A stretch of DNA of 40,560 nucleotides from Verrucomicrobiota bacterium (GCA_005887825.1 VBQC01000003.1:1-40560); one strand, 5' to 3'; numbered from the stretch's first letter, positions 16,394 to 24,852 are shown. A program made the numbers and translations. Notes: generated by a model from the letters alone, not told the origin.

Positions 16394-17193
16394 AAATTCA
16401 TCCGACGGCGATTGTCGATCAAGGGGCGCGAATCGGCGCCGATATCGAGATCGGCCCATTCTCGGTGATCGGGCCGCAAGCGGTGATCAGTGATCGGACA
16501 ATCGTGCAGTCGCACGTTGTTATCGAGGGAGGTGTCGCGATCGGAACGGGCAATTTTATCGGGCATGGCGCGATTATTGGCGCGCCCCCGCAGGATCTTT
16601 CGTTCTCATCGGAACGAAGAACGAAGGTCGAGATCGGCAACGACAACGTTATTCGCGAATATTGCACGATCCATCGCGGCAGCCCCGACGGAAGCGCGAC
16701 AAAGATCGGCGACAACAATTTCCTGATGACGGGGGCGCATGTCGGCCATAACTGTGAGATTGGAAACAACGTCATCATTGCTAACAATTGTCTGTTAGCC
16801 GGGCACGTTCGCGTGGACGACGGGGCGTTTCTGGGCGGTGGATCGACGTTTCACCAGTTCATGCGTGTCGGACGACTAGTGATGGTACAAGGCAGCTCCG
16901 CTTTCGGAAAAGATCTGCCGCCGTTTACGATTGCGGCGGAACGCAATTCTGTTTTTGGAATCAACGCCATCGGTTTGAAGCGGGCTGGCTTCAGCGCGAA
17001 AGACCGGGAGGAAATTAAAAACGCGTTCAAGCTACTTTATGCCAGCGGACTGAACATTTCACAGACGCTGGAGAAAGCGGCGACGCTTGATCTCGGCGCG
17101 CCCGCCCGGGAGTTTTTCGATTTCGTCGCCCACGCAAAGAAACGCGGGATTTGCCCCTATAAGCGCGGTACCGACGAAGAGAAGTCGATCTAG
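16390..17193 (+). CDS. lpxA: UDP-N-acetylglucosamine acyltransferase
   Basis: 267 residues. About the first 190 form a left-handed beta-helix of hexapeptide repeats (IHPTAIVDQGARIGADIEIGP and so on), followed by a helical C-terminal domain. The catalytic histidine lies in TGAHVGHNCEIGN (H120 by comparison with the known family). LpxA adds 3-hydroxyacyl from acyl-ACP to UDP-GlcNAc, the first step of lipid A synthesis in the cytoplasm. GTG start overlapping the radC stop. It is not next to lpxD, fabZ or lpxB here, unlike many proteobacteria. Confidence 0.92.
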   Translation: MKIHPTAIVDQGARIGADIEIGPFSVIGPQAVISDRTIVQSHVVIEGGVAIGTGNFIGHGAIIGAPPQDLSFSSERRTKVEIGNDNVIREYCTIHRGSPDGSATKIGDNNFLMTGAHVGHNCEIGNNVIIANNCLLAGHVRVDDGAFLGGGSTFHQFMRVGRLVMVQGSSAFGKDLPPFTIAAERNSVFGINAIGLKRAGFSAKDREEIKNAFKLLYASGLNISQTLEKAATLDLGAPAREFFDFVAHAKKRGICPYKRGTDEEKSI

Positions 17194-17198
17194 AGTGA

Positions 17199-17217
17199 CA
17201 CAGGCTTCCAGCCTGTG
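17199..17217. terminator. Hairpin between convergent lpxA and pgeF, possible terminator or REP
   Basis: CACAGGCT-TCC-AGCCTGTG forms an 8-bp stem with a 3-nt loop, 6 nt after the lpxA stop. A further inverted match (GGGCGTC near 17226, GACGCCC near 17262) follows. There is no T-run, so it may be a dispersed repeat that doubles as a terminator. The remainder of 17194-17298 has no gene. Confidence 0.45.
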
Positions 17218-17298
17218 GGGCAAGCGGGCGTCTCGCCAACAAGTGGACACGGCAGGCCGGACGCCCATCGGCCCCGTAGACAAGATGTTTGTGCTACC

Positions 17299-17976
17299 TC
17301 ACAGGAGCCCAAGCAACGCCAGCATGCGACCTGTTTTTCCTTTTTCGGCGCGATAAGAGTAGTAACGATCCAGGTCACAGGCGGTGCATACGCCGGAGTC
17401 GTGGATTTCTTTCACGCCCAGCGCGCGACATTGCTGGACAATTTCGGCCACAAAATCGACTTCGTAGTGCGGCGGACGAATACAAGGGCTCAGTTGCACG
17501 ACCATGTTCGCGGGATCCGATCCGAAGCGCTCAATCATTTGCGTAATTGCATTCGGGACGATGTCGAGCTTGGTGCCTGTGCGTCCGGAATGCACTAGAC
17601 CGATAGCCGGCGTTTTCGGATCGACAATGTAAACAGCACAACAGTCGGCAACGTAAATACCCAGCGCGACAGCGCGTTGATTTGTGATGATTGCATCGCA
17701 GCCGGGAAAATGTTTATCTTCGCAGCCGACACGGCTGCCGCTACAGTCTGCAAGATCGACAACTGCGATTCTGTTTCCGTGAATTTGTTCGGCGGTAATC
17801 GGCGGCCAATTGGCCACGCCGATTGCGCGGCGGATTTCGCGATGGGCGGCATCGAGCCGCTTTAACGCCTCGGCTTTATTATGCGAAACGTCGATACCCG
17901 GAATTCTTTGCGTGAAAACGTGACGGCAGATTCCGATCGCGTTCAGCGCGGGAAATTGCTCGAACGGAAGATCCAT
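17299..17976 (-). CDS. pgeF: Peptidoglycan editing factor / YfiH-type laccase-domain protein
   Basis: 225 residues of the multicopper-oxidase-like YfiH/PgeF family, known as a purine nucleoside phosphorylase-like fold that clears wrong UDP-MurNAc-peptides. The metal-site residues are visible in order: His in EQIHGNR, Cys in YVADCCAVYIVDP, and His in GLVHSGRTGT. In the last the more usual HAGWRG is changed. The end DRYYSYRAEKGKTGRM is typical. A stretch of about ten residues (CSGSRVGCED) between QIHGNR and FPGCDAIITN is encoded by a family B hairpin repeat (17722-17745) and has no obvious counterpart in the family. It is the last gene of a minus-strand run. Confidence 0.83.
   Translation of the reverse strand: MDLPFEQFPALNAIGICRHVFTQRIPGIDVSHNKAEALKRLDAAHREIRRAIGVANWPPITAEQIHGNRIAVVDLADCSGSRVGCEDKHFPGCDAIITNQRAVALGIYVADCCAVYIVDPKTPAIGLVHSGRTGTKLDIVPNAITQMIERFGSDPANMVVQLSPCIRPPHYEVDFVAEIVQQCRALGVKEIHDSGVCTACDLDRYYSYRAEKGKTGRMLALLGLL
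17722..17745 (-). repeat. TGTAGC-tagged hairpin (family B, copy 5) inside pgeF
   Basis: The coding (minus) strand reads TGTAGC, G, then GCAGCCG-TGT-CGGCTGC, a perfect 7-bp stem with the same TGT triloop as the copies at 21603 and 38068. It is read in frame within pgeF. Confidence 0.65.
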
Positions 17977-18004
17977 TTGTTGATATCCGCATTATACAAT
18001 GATC

Positions 18005-18100
18005 GTGGGCAAAGCGATGCGAAGACGCATCGCACTCCCACAGCACTTCGTGCAAAATCCGCAGGAGAGCCTGTTCCGTTTCGTCCCGCAGTCGCGGGAC
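18005..18100. repeat. Two stem-loops in the pgeF-tolC gap
   Basis: First, GCGATGCG-AAGA-CGCATCGC (18014-18033) inside an outer pair GTGGG (18005-18009) and CCCAC (18037-18041). Second, GTCCCGC-AGTC-GCGGGAC (18083-18100). The gap 17977-18161 has no gene. These stems could end tolC transcription or be dispersed repeats. Confidence 0.5.
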
Positions 18101-18161
18101 TTTCGGAGTGCGGACGCGTCCTCGCGTCGCTTTGATTTGGAATTCGGGATTTCGCAGCGCG

Positions 18162-19751
18162 CTATTCCGACCGCTTTTTCCGTTTTCCTTCAGCGTCCAC
18201 GCCACTGCTGGTATCGTAGGTTCTCGATCGCGTCGCGCGCGGCGCCAGGTTGGCGAACGATTCGGTGTAGGTACTCTGCGCGCCAGTGGCCCGGTCGAAC
18301 TCCGCGAGGGACGAATTGTATCCGAAAAACGCTTGCAAACGCGTCGTTTGCGCCGTGAGCAACTGGACTTGGGCGTTGAGGACATCCAACTGCACCCCTG
18401 CGCCAGCGTCGAGCCGAGCTTTGGCCAGGCGTAGCGCTTCGTCGGCTAGCTCCACGTTTTTCTCCTGGCTCTTAATAAGTTCGCGGTTCTGCTGCAAATT
18501 TGAATACGCGGTCTGTATTTCCAGTTCAACCTGGCGCACATCATCGTCGTAAGTCAGTTTGGCTTCCGAAAGAAGGGCGCGCTGTTGCTTGACCTGGCCA
18601 TATATCGCGCCGCTGTCCCAAATGGGCACGCTCCCCTGCACCTGCGCGATCCAACCTTTTGAAATATCGTGCCAGCTCGAATTGGTTGACGAGCTGACCC
18701 ATTCGCCGCCCCCGGTTGTGGTGATGGTTGGAAGAAGCTGACCCGCTGCCGCATGAACTTGCTCCTTCTGGTTCAAGACGTTTGCCCGCGCCTGTTTAAG
18801 AAATGGGCGCCGCTGTTTTCCAAGCTCAATCGCATCGGCAAGCCCGATGCTGCGCGGAAAGTATGGCATTTCGCCTACGACTTCCAACGGCGGGTTTTCA
18901 CCGCGTCGTGGTTGAAAATCGAGGCCCAGGGTCTTGGCCAGAGTAATCTTCGATATTCGATAGTTGTTTTGCGCGGTGATCAGTAGCGGAAGCTGATTGT
19001 AGAGAGCGACTTCCGCCTGCAGCACGTTGAAACGTGGAACTGTTCCCGCTTCAAAGCGGTTCTGCTGATCCTTCAACTGAGTTTCCAGCAAGTGCACCGA
19101 TTGCTCCTGCACTTTGATGAGCTCTCGATTGACCACTACTTGGTAGAACTGCGTTTTCACGGTCGCGAGGAGTAGGTCCAGCGTATTGCGGAACGCGAAG
19201 TAGGCGCTGTCTCGCTGAAAGAAGGTCCCGCGAATCGACGGCCAGGTTGTTCCGTTAAAAACCAGCTGCGTTCCGGTCACGCGGATGTTGTAAGTTACAT
19301 CGCTCAGCTGAGTATTCGTGGCAGTTGGTATCGGCGTTGGGCTGGCCAGTGCTTGAACAGCCCCGACCTGCGACGGGGGTGAGTCAACAATGGATGCAGC
19401 CCCGCCCGTAGCCGAAGTCCCAGTCGTCGTCGAACTTTGAAATATGTTCGCACGCAGGTTCGGATCAATCCATTCAAAACTCCCGCTGGGGGTGATGTTC
19501 GGCAGTGCCTGCGCCCGGATCTGAATGATCACGCCCAGCGTCCGTTTGATCTCTTGTTCCGCGATGAGGAGAGTCGGATTGCGTTGCAGCGCCGTCAGGA
19601 TCGCTTGATCAAGAGTAAACGTGGGAACTTTGCGTGAAGAGGATGTACCACTGCCTGTCGATGTCGATCCTTCGCCTGTGCCGGCGCGCGCCACCGAGCT
19701 TGCGGCAATGACCGCCGCCGCGAACCCGGAGATTACAAAATATTTTCGCAT
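18162..19751 (-). CDS. TolC-family outer membrane efflux channel protein
   Basis: 529 residues from ATG 19751. A signal peptide (MRKYFVISGFAAAVIAASSVARA) is followed by a Ser/Thr/Gly-rich linker. Two OEP repeats then follow (TFTLDQAILTALQRNPTLLIAEQEI near 45 and IGLADAIELGKQRRPFLKQARAN near 305), each with long amphipathic helices such as ALRLAKARLDAGAGVQLDVLNAQVQLL. This is the trimeric outer membrane channel of tripartite efflux or secretion systems. No membrane fusion protein or pump is next to it. The tail is Arg/Lys-rich (GKRKKRSE). A longer frame to 19805 is rejected since the signal peptide starts at 19751. It sits 106 nt downstream of a MarR regulator. Confidence 0.87.
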   Translation of the reverse strand: MRKYFVISGFAAAVIAASSVARAGTGEGSTSTGSGTSSSRKVPTFTLDQAILTALQRNPTLLIAEQEIKRTLGVIIQIRAQALPNITPSGSFEWIDPNLRANIFQSSTTTGTSATGGAASIVDSPPSQVGAVQALASPTPIPTATNTQLSDVTYNIRVTGTQLVFNGTTWPSIRGTFFQRDSAYFAFRNTLDLLLATVKTQFYQVVVNRELIKVQEQSVHLLETQLKDQQNRFEAGTVPRFNVLQAEVALYNQLPLLITAQNNYRISKITLAKTLGLDFQPRRGENPPLEVVGEMPYFPRSIGLADAIELGKQRRPFLKQARANVLNQKEQVHAAAGQLLPTITTTGGGEWVSSSTNSSWHDISKGWIAQVQGSVPIWDSGAIYGQVKQQRALLSEAKLTYDDDVRQVELEIQTAYSNLQQNRELIKSQEKNVELADEALRLAKARLDAGAGVQLDVLNAQVQLLTAQTTRLQAFFGYNSSLAEFDRATGAQSTYTESFANLAPRATRSRTYDTSSGVDAEGKRKKRSE

Positions 19752-19857
19752 GAAGAAGATGTAGCCCGAGAGATTAGACGCGTAATCGTAGGCGCGTAGA
19801 TTCAAACTGCGCGCTTTTTACCGTGGTTTGATAACATTGCCGGCCAATAGATGAAAA

Positions 19858-20370
19858 TCATTTCGATTGGCAGTAATCATAAATTTTACTGTAAATGTGC
19901 AGCCACGCCTTTTGTTCATCCGGCGTGAGGTGATTCAGGACTTTCACAAGATTGCCAACCATTTCCTCGCGAATCCGTCGGACCAGAGCGGAACCTTTCG
20001 GAGTGATACAGACCATCACCTTGCGGCGATCATCTCGCGCGACCGAGCGCATCACGTAAGAAAGATTCTCCAGTCGCGCCACCAAACCGCTCGCCGCCGC
20101 GGTGGTGTGCCCCATTTTCTGCGCAATTGCCGACATGGTGAGCACTTCTTTTTGATCGAGATAAGCGAGAAGAAAAAATTGCGAGAACGAAACGTTGCCC
20201 GGTGCAAGCTGCTTGCAAAGACGCAGCACGAAGCAGCGTTGCATCTCCAAAATGATGTGGGAAAGCCGTTCCGCATCCGCACGAATTTGATCGGTCGGAC
20301 TTCGTGCAAACGCGGTGAGCGCTCCCGTATTCAAGGCGACTAAGCTAGAAATGCGCACGTAGCCTGTCAA
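19858..20370 (-). CDS. MarR-family transcriptional regulator
   Basis: 170 residues with a winged-helix MarR domain. FSQFFLLAYLDQKEVLTMSAIAQKMGHTTAAASGLVARLENLSYVMRS (read in pieces) contains the recognition helix, and VARDDRRKVMVCITPKGSALV forms the wing. It likely binds DNA as a dimer and is released by a small ligand. Its place directly before tolC on the same strand suggests that it controls the efflux channel. The frame opens with TTG 20370, with GTG 20358 as an alternative. The domain begins about 30 residues in, so the start is unsure. Confidence 0.85.
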   Translation of the reverse strand: MTGYVRISSLVALNTGALTAFARSPTDQIRADAERLSHIILEMQRCFVLRLCKQLAPGNVSFSQFFLLAYLDQKEVLTMSAIAQKMGHTTAAASGLVARLENLSYVMRSVARDDRRKVMVCITPKGSALVRRIREEMVGNLVKVLNHLTPDEQKAWLHIYSKIYDYCQSK

Positions 20371-20391
20371 ACCACGCTCAGGCGAAAAAAA

Positions 20392-21585
20392 TTAGCCATC
20401 CCAGATTTGAAGATCGACAATTTCGCCGGGTTTCAACGACTCGCCGACGGCGACGCGCAACAATGCATTCGATTGGCTCAAACCGAAAAGCGCATGCGAT
20501 TCCTGCCGGCCGACTGGCGTAAATTTTCCGTCTTCGAGTTTTCCGCGTACGTAATGCGGCCGATCGCCATCGTTGGTTAGATCGACAACCAACCTCGCCG
20601 GCGCTGCCGGCAGATGGAGATTAATTGCGCCCATCATTTTCAGAATCGCCGGCTGCACAAATTGCAGAAACGTGATGAAAGCGGAAACTGGATTCCCGGG
20701 CAAGCCAAAGACGGCGCAATTGTCAACGCGGCCAAAGAGAAATGGTTTACCCGGTTTGATCGCTACTCGCCAAATGTCGATCTTGGCACCGAGGGATCGC
20801 AATGTTGATTGGACCAGGTCGTGTTCGCCTACCGACACGCCTCCGTTAATAATGAGAACGTCGTGTTGAATGCCGCGCTTAAGGCTCTCGGTTAAAGAAT
20901 CGCGATCATCCGGACAATACTCCACCGATCGCACAGAGGCGCCGCAGCGTTGCGCCAACCCCTGCAATAGCACCGAATTGCTCTCGTAAATCTGCCCCTG
21001 TTTAATTTTTTCTCCGGGCTTCACAAGTTCGTCGCCGGTCGAAATGATCGCCATATCCACTTCGCCGCCAATGGTCACCTCGGCGAAACCTTGTGACGCA
21101 AGCAGCGCGGCTGTCGCTGCACGAATTCGCTCGCCCTTGTGCAAGATTTTTTGACCTTCAGCCAAATCGCAACCGCGCTTTCGGACGAATTCGCCATGAT
21201 CGACATCCACATTCAAAACGATCTCAGCTCCATCGCGTGTTACATCCTCCTGCATGATGATCGCGTCCGCTCCAGCAGGCACTGGCGCGCCAGTGAAAAT
21301 GCGGATGGCGGCGCCGGGAGAAACGCGGAGTTGCCTGTCAAGGCCGGCCGGCTGTTCGCCGATGACGCGCAATCGTTCACCGGATCGACAATCGCTCGCG
21401 ATGACCGCGTAACCGTCCATCGCTGAGTTGTCGAACACCGGGAGCGGCAATCGCGCGAGGTAATCTTGCGCAGCGAAACAATCGAGCGCGTGCAAGGTCG
21501 ACAACAATCGTGCCGGCAATTGGCTAATTGTTTCGAGAATTTTCTCGCGCGCTTCTTCTTCACTGACCATTGCATCGCTTTTCAT
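20392..21585 (-). CDS. moeA: Molybdopterin molybdotransferase
   Basis: 397 residues. MoeA inserts molybdate into adenylylated molybdopterin. Family marks in order: PLPVFDNSAMDGYAV near 50, FTGAPVPAGADAIIMQEDV near 100, IISTGDELVKPG near 185, INGGVSVGEHDLV near 245, KPGKPFLFGRV, and GLPGNPVSAFITF near 300, then the C-terminal domain IV (GKFTPVGRQESHALFGLSQSNALL). No other Moco gene is in the window except a distant MOSC protein. The next gene on the strand, marR, starts 21 nt downstream, so read-through is likely. ATG 21585 is followed by a second possible ATG at 21570. Confidence 0.92.
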   Translation of the reverse strand: MKSDAMVSEEEAREKILETISQLPARLLSTLHALDCFAAQDYLARLPLPVFDNSAMDGYAVIASDCRSGERLRVIGEQPAGLDRQLRVSPGAAIRIFTGAPVPAGADAIIMQEDVTRDGAEIVLNVDVDHGEFVRKRGCDLAEGQKILHKGERIRAATAALLASQGFAEVTIGGEVDMAIISTGDELVKPGEKIKQGQIYESNSVLLQGLAQRCGASVRSVEYCPDDRDSLTESLKRGIQHDVLIINGGVSVGEHDLVQSTLRSLGAKIDIWRVAIKPGKPFLFGRVDNCAVFGLPGNPVSAFITFLQFVQPAILKMMGAINLHLPAAPARLVVDLTNDGDRPHYVRGKLEDGKFTPVGRQESHALFGLSQSNALLRVAVGESLKPGEIVDLQIWDG

Positions 21586-21602
21586 CGCAGTACCGCTGTA
21601 AC

Positions 21603-21627
21603 TGTAGCGGCGCTCTGTGAGCGTCGC
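21603..21627 (+). repeat. TGTAGC-tagged hairpin (family B, copy 6)
   Basis: TGTAGC followed by GGCGCTC-TGT-GAGCGTC (one G-T pair) then ATTTTTTT. Nearly the same as the copy at 38068-38092 but with compensating changes in the stem. It lies 18 nt upstream of the moeA start. Confidence 0.65.
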
Positions 21628-21713
21628 ATTTTTTTAAGTTTGAACGTGTTCCGATTCTTTCATATGAAGCCGGGGTCACCCACCCGGGCCACAACGATCT
21701 GCAACGAGGATGT

Positions 21714-21741
21714 TTGACGATCATCCTATCCATCTCATATT
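21714..21741 (+). promoter_or_regulatory. Promoter of tRNA-Ser
   Basis: TTGACG (21714-21719) and CATATT (21736-21741) are spaced by 16 bp, 16 nt before the mature tRNA 5' end. TATTCT at 21738 with an 18-bp spacer is an alternative -10. Confidence 0.5.
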
Positions 21742-21757
21742 CTCGCAGCCGCTTTTT

Positions 21758-21845
21758 GGTGAGGTGGCTGAGTGGTCGAAAGCAGCGCTTTGCTAAAGCG
21801 CCGTACCCCAAAAGGGTACCGAGGGTTCGAATCCCTCCCTCACCG
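21758..21845 (+). tRNA. tRNA-Ser (anticodon GCT)
   Basis: An 88-nt class II tRNA without encoded CCA. Acceptor GGTGAGG (21758-21764) pairs with CCTCACC (21838-21844), discriminator G. The anticodon arm is GCGCT-TTGCTAA-AGCGC with anticodon GCT. The long variable arm GTACCCCAAAAGGGTAC folds on itself. The T arm is GAGGG-TTCGAAT-CCCTC. It reads AGC/AGT codons. Its 3' end is the attachment site of the island that follows. Confidence 0.95.
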
Positions 21846-21854
21846 TTTTCCCTA
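21819..21854 (+). other. attL-like site: 3' end of tRNA-Ser
   Basis: From CCGAGGGTTC through the acceptor end to CCGTTTTCCC this segment is repeated at 28308-28341 with one substitution (G to A in the T loop) and one deleted T. Such duplication of a tRNA 3' end is typical of integration by tyrosine recombinases. Confidence 0.8.
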
Positions 21855-21921
21855 TGAAACACAGGGGCCCATGCGCCAAAATAAAAGTAAAACTAAAAGT
21901 GTTTGAAAGCGTCGAGTCGCG

Positions 21922-23362
21922 GTGAGTAAGAGCCCGAAGAAAAAATCGCGACATCAAACTCGCACGCCGATTTCATGGCACCAGAAAAAGGGCAAAGTCC
22001 TTCAGCCACCTTTCGCTCGATTGGGCTTACGAAAAGTGTCCTGGATGAATGACAGGTTGCCGGAGATGATCTGGTCCGCCCTCTTGATTTCGGCACTCGG
22101 TCGCAAAGTTGCAAGGAACTTCGAGATTTTCTGCGATTTGTCTGGGAAAATCCCGATCGAGAATCACTGCACGATTGCACACTCACCGGCTTTGCGAATC
22201 TTGAAGACTCTCTTCGAAGCACAGTGATTGCGTACCTATGCCATCAGATCTCGCAAAGCAAGCTCTGGCTCCACTCCTTTTATTTGAAACGCTACCAGCG
22301 CGCCGTACTTGGCAAGAGAAGCTGCAAGTCGAAACGCCCGATTCGTCTGCGCCGATGGTTCTAGCGGAGGCCCTTCGCCCTATTCTCTTTCACCAGTCGC
22401 AGGAAGCGACCGATTGTCGATGGGTGAGGGTAATGTGCGCTGTGTTCGGACGGCGCACCAGCATTCCTGCTAAGGAACTGAAATTGTTTAACGGCTATCC
22501 GCATCTTGGTGATCAAAGCCAGGTCCGACCGGCCATTCGTGCCTTGGAAGGAGCTATGAGCATGGGCCAAGAGCAAGGCCTCACTTGGCCAAAGGCATTC
22601 TGGACCGAATGTTGGGAAAAAACGCCGTGTATGGGTCTTACTCCAAACGCGAAACCCGATTGGGCTCCCGATGCCGGCACCATTTCTTCGGGACCGCTCT
22701 CAAAAATTCGTGAAAAACTTGAAGTGCACTGGGAAAATACCCATTCGACTACAGGGATTGGTGCGAAACATGATGCCGTTTTTGGCATGGCATTCTTTGC
22801 CCTCCGGTTAGCAGAGGAAACATTTTCCGGCGATAACAGCCGCGGCATTCTTGGTCGACTCGCGTTACGAACTTTCTTGGAAATTCATATTACGCTGCGG
22901 CATCTTGTAACTGAAGATAATCCAGAACTATGGCGGTCGTGGCGGGCTTACGGCGCAGGTCAGGCGAAATTGGTATCCCTATTGCCTGACTCACCGCATT
23001 ACGCCGATGCTGATTTATTGAGGAGGATCGCAAACGAAGATTTCCAGGAAGAATTCGTTTCTATCGATTTGGGTCATTGGGCCGGCGCCGATCTGCGGAA
23101 GTTGAGTGATAACCTTGATCTAAAAAGCATCTATGATCGCTATTATGGCTGGACATCTGGCTTCAGCCACGCGCATTGGGGATCAATTCGCGAGTCTGTA
23201 TTTTCAACTTGCCTCAATCCGCTTCACCGAGGTCATAGGTATCCGCGCACTGGAAAGCCTGCGTCATTGCCAAGCGTCCATGACGATATTAATGATCTTC
23301 TGAACGCGATTCTTTCCGACCTCGACCGTGTTTATCCGAGTTTCAGATCGCGGTTGGCGTGA
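21922..23362 (+). pseudogene. Hypothetical protein (DUF5677-like) broken across three frames
   Basis: Three overlapping frames join into one protein of about 480 residues. Frame 1 (GTG 21922 to about 22110) gives ISWHQKKGKVLQPPF and SWMNDRLPEMIWSALLISAL. Frame 3 (about 22110-22240) gives LRDFLRFVWENPDRESLHD and TLTGFANLEDSLRSTVIAYL. Frame 2 (about 22240 to TGA 23362) gives DLAKQALAPLLLFETLPAR and onward to the C-terminal helical domain with LALRTFLEIHITLRHLVTED and YYGWTSGFSHAHWGSIRESV. The C-terminal part resembles DUF5677-type proteins; function is unknown. The 374-residue frame from ATG 22238 starts by chance in the middle of the protein. Two indels near 22110-22150 and 22235-22245 explain the pattern. 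Either the gene is decayed or the assembly has errors. Confidence 0.65.
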
Positions 23363-23367
23363 TTGGG

Positions 23368-23718
23368 ATGGGAAGAATATTCCGTTATTACAAGGCTGAG
23401 CACGGCTTGATAGTTCTAAACGATTTGGAAATTCGGGCTTCGATCCCTGAGTAGATTACTTTTACCTCTCGCCATCGCGATGCGGTATCGCGCGATGTTG
23501 CGCGCCGCAGACAGAATGCTTACGCGGATTCGAGATTGCTATATTTTTCGGGATCCTTCCCATGGGTGACGCTCACGGCGGGCCTCGTAAACAGCACAGT
23601 GCGTCGATTCGCCAAGGTTCAGCTTGCGCTCGATTCGACGCGCGAGCACTTTCATATCGATCCGCAATGGGTTCGGGCCAAACGATGTTGGTCAGGCCGC
23701 ACCATTTCTGTCAGCTAA
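23368..23718 (+). pseudogene. DUF2971-like remnant
   Basis: A frame from ATG 23368 gives MGRIFRYYKAEHGLIVLNDL, then EIRASIPE and TAG (23452-23454). This resembles the N-terminus of DUF2971 proteins (FRY..., a conserved leucine-rich strand, then a PPxxFND site). The same frame stays open after the stop to TAA 23716-23718 and contains LLYFSGSFPW and LALDSTREHFHIDPQ, which recall later DUF2971 segments (CFS..., FDST). The middle and C-terminal parts are missing. Likely a decayed, internally deleted gene. Assignment is tentative. Confidence 0.4.
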
Positions 23719-24008
23719 TCTGACCGTGCTTTGCTCGCAATTACCACTTTAACGGCTGACTGCGGTGAATCGACTGGCGGGATTTGGAGTACAACCACTG
23801 TCTTGTTTTCATCGCCGTCGCGGTGCGTCCACGCGTAAGCGCGTTTCGCTTCGGGATGACCGACAAGATCGAAAACTTCAACGGTCCCTTCCCATGCAGT
23901 TTGACCCTCGGAAACTTCTTTCACAGGAATGGATTCGACGTGAAGCGATTCACGACCATGCGTTGCTCGGATGGCATCTTTAAGCTCCGTAATCTCTTTA
24001 GGCGGCAT
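23715..24008 (-). CDS. Small conserved hypothetical protein
   Basis: 97 residues from ATG 24008 (MPPKEITELKDAIRATHG). The core reads SLHVESIPVKEVSEGQTAWE, GTVEVFDLVGHPEAKRAYAW, then VVVLQIPPVDSPQSAVKVVI, an alternating alpha/beta pattern with a strongly hydrophobic C-terminal strand, which looks like a true folded small protein. No function is known to me. The frame extends upstream to 24275, but that part is rich in Pro/Arg/Lys, without a clear fold, and I do not include it. It converges with the DUF2971-like remnant with 4 nt overlap. Confidence 0.55.
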   Translation of the reverse strand: MPPKEITELKDAIRATHGRESLHVESIPVKEVSEGQTAWEGTVEVFDLVGHPEAKRAYAWTHRDGDENKTVVVLQIPPVDSPQSAVKVVIASKARSD

Positions 24009-24433
24009 TTTCCGACAAGGTTGCTGTCGCTTCGGCTTCGCCTTTAGCCGGAACCAAAAGGGCTCATTGAGCAGCGCAAGCGACGCGGAGGGCTGCGTCA
24101 TATAGTCAACTACGGGATTTGGGAATCCCAAGTTCCGAAAAATCGTCAAAATACTTATAATTTTTCCGTCGACTTGGTGCCGTTTTGCGTCGTTTAAAAT
24201 CGCCCAATAATTGCGATTTCCGGGCCAAGCCTTGCTACGCAGCACACAGTCAGTTGAGGCCGTACTCGCCGCCAATAGGAATGCTTTACTCGGAGTCGAG
24301 TGCCATGTTTTTTTTCGCGGGTCCTAGGTAAAGGGAGGGTGGTCGGCGGTTGATCCAACTGTCGTCGTTTTTCAGATGAATTGTTGGCTCTAGTGGCAGC
24401 GTCACTCCGTTGACTTCATAGGTGAATTACGCA
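24009..24433. other. Non-coding stretch within the island
   Basis: This 425-bp stretch carries no gene I can support. It contains an AT-rich minus-strand patch with TATAAG near 24155 that could be a -10 box for the small hypothetical gene, and a GC-rich patch near 24320-24350. The upstream part of the open frame of the small hypothetical protein lies here too. Confidence 0.4.
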
Positions 24434-24823
24434 ATGAAGCTGCCCATTTTAAAAATCGCGGAACTGATCGGCGGCCACCGCGATACTATTTCGAAGCGTC
24501 TTGCAGATCTGCCATTCGAAGCCGGTAAGAAGGGCGCGAAATTGTACAGCTCCGAGCATGCGCTGGCAGCGATTTACAAAACTGACTCACTCGAAGCTGC
24601 GCGCGCCGAGCAAGCGCGCACCGCGGCGCAGCTAAATGCAATACGAGCTGAGGATCTTCGCAAGACACGAATTCCGATCGCAACCGTGCTTCAGGCCCAT
24701 GATGAAATCTTGCAAGCCATTGCTGCGACCTTAAAACCCGCAAAGGGCAAACTTCTTACTCAAGACCTGATCAATGATATTTTCGATAAGTTCCGATCGA
24801 TACCGGCGAAATTGAAATGGTGA
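24434..24823 (+). CDS. Phage terminase small subunit-like (Nu1/DUF1441-type) DNA-binding protein
   Basis: 129 residues from ATG 24434; GTG 24422 gives four more. An N-terminal winged HTH (LPILKIAELIGGHRDTISKR, residues 3-22, with LADLPFEAGKKGAKLYSSEHAL as the wing) is followed by a long helix (LEAARAEQARTAAQLNAIRAEDLRKTRIPIA, in pieces). That is the layout of lambda Nu1-type terminase small subunits, which recognise packaging sites. No large terminase subunit or portal gene follows, so it is an orphan of a former prophage or satellite, or has been taken up as a regulator. Confidence 0.6.
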   Translation: MKLPILKIAELIGGHRDTISKRLADLPFEAGKKGAKLYSSEHALAAIYKTDSLEAARAEQARTAAQLNAIRAEDLRKTRIPIATVLQAHDEILQAIAATLKPAKGKLLTQDLINDIFDKFRSIPAKLKW

Positions 24824-24852
24824 AGCTGAGCTTCCAACTTCGCAACGGTTAA

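Noticed and set aside
18753-18986. 77-residue plus-strand frame opposite tolC
   Set aside because: Shadow of the tolC coding sequence with no independent support.
21586-21757. A molybdenum cofactor riboswitch in front of moeA
   Set aside because: The 5' side of moeA contains only a TGTAGC hairpin and the divergent tRNA promoter; I see no Moco-aptamer-like arrangement.
21560-21862. Minus-strand frame across tRNA-Ser (reads GEGGIRTLGTLLGYGAL)
   Set aside because: Antisense reading of a tRNA gene; a well-known false ORF type.
24418-24433. GTG 24422 as start of the Nu1-like gene
   Set aside because: Possible, but ATG 24434 is closer to the conserved HTH and the four extra codons add nothing.
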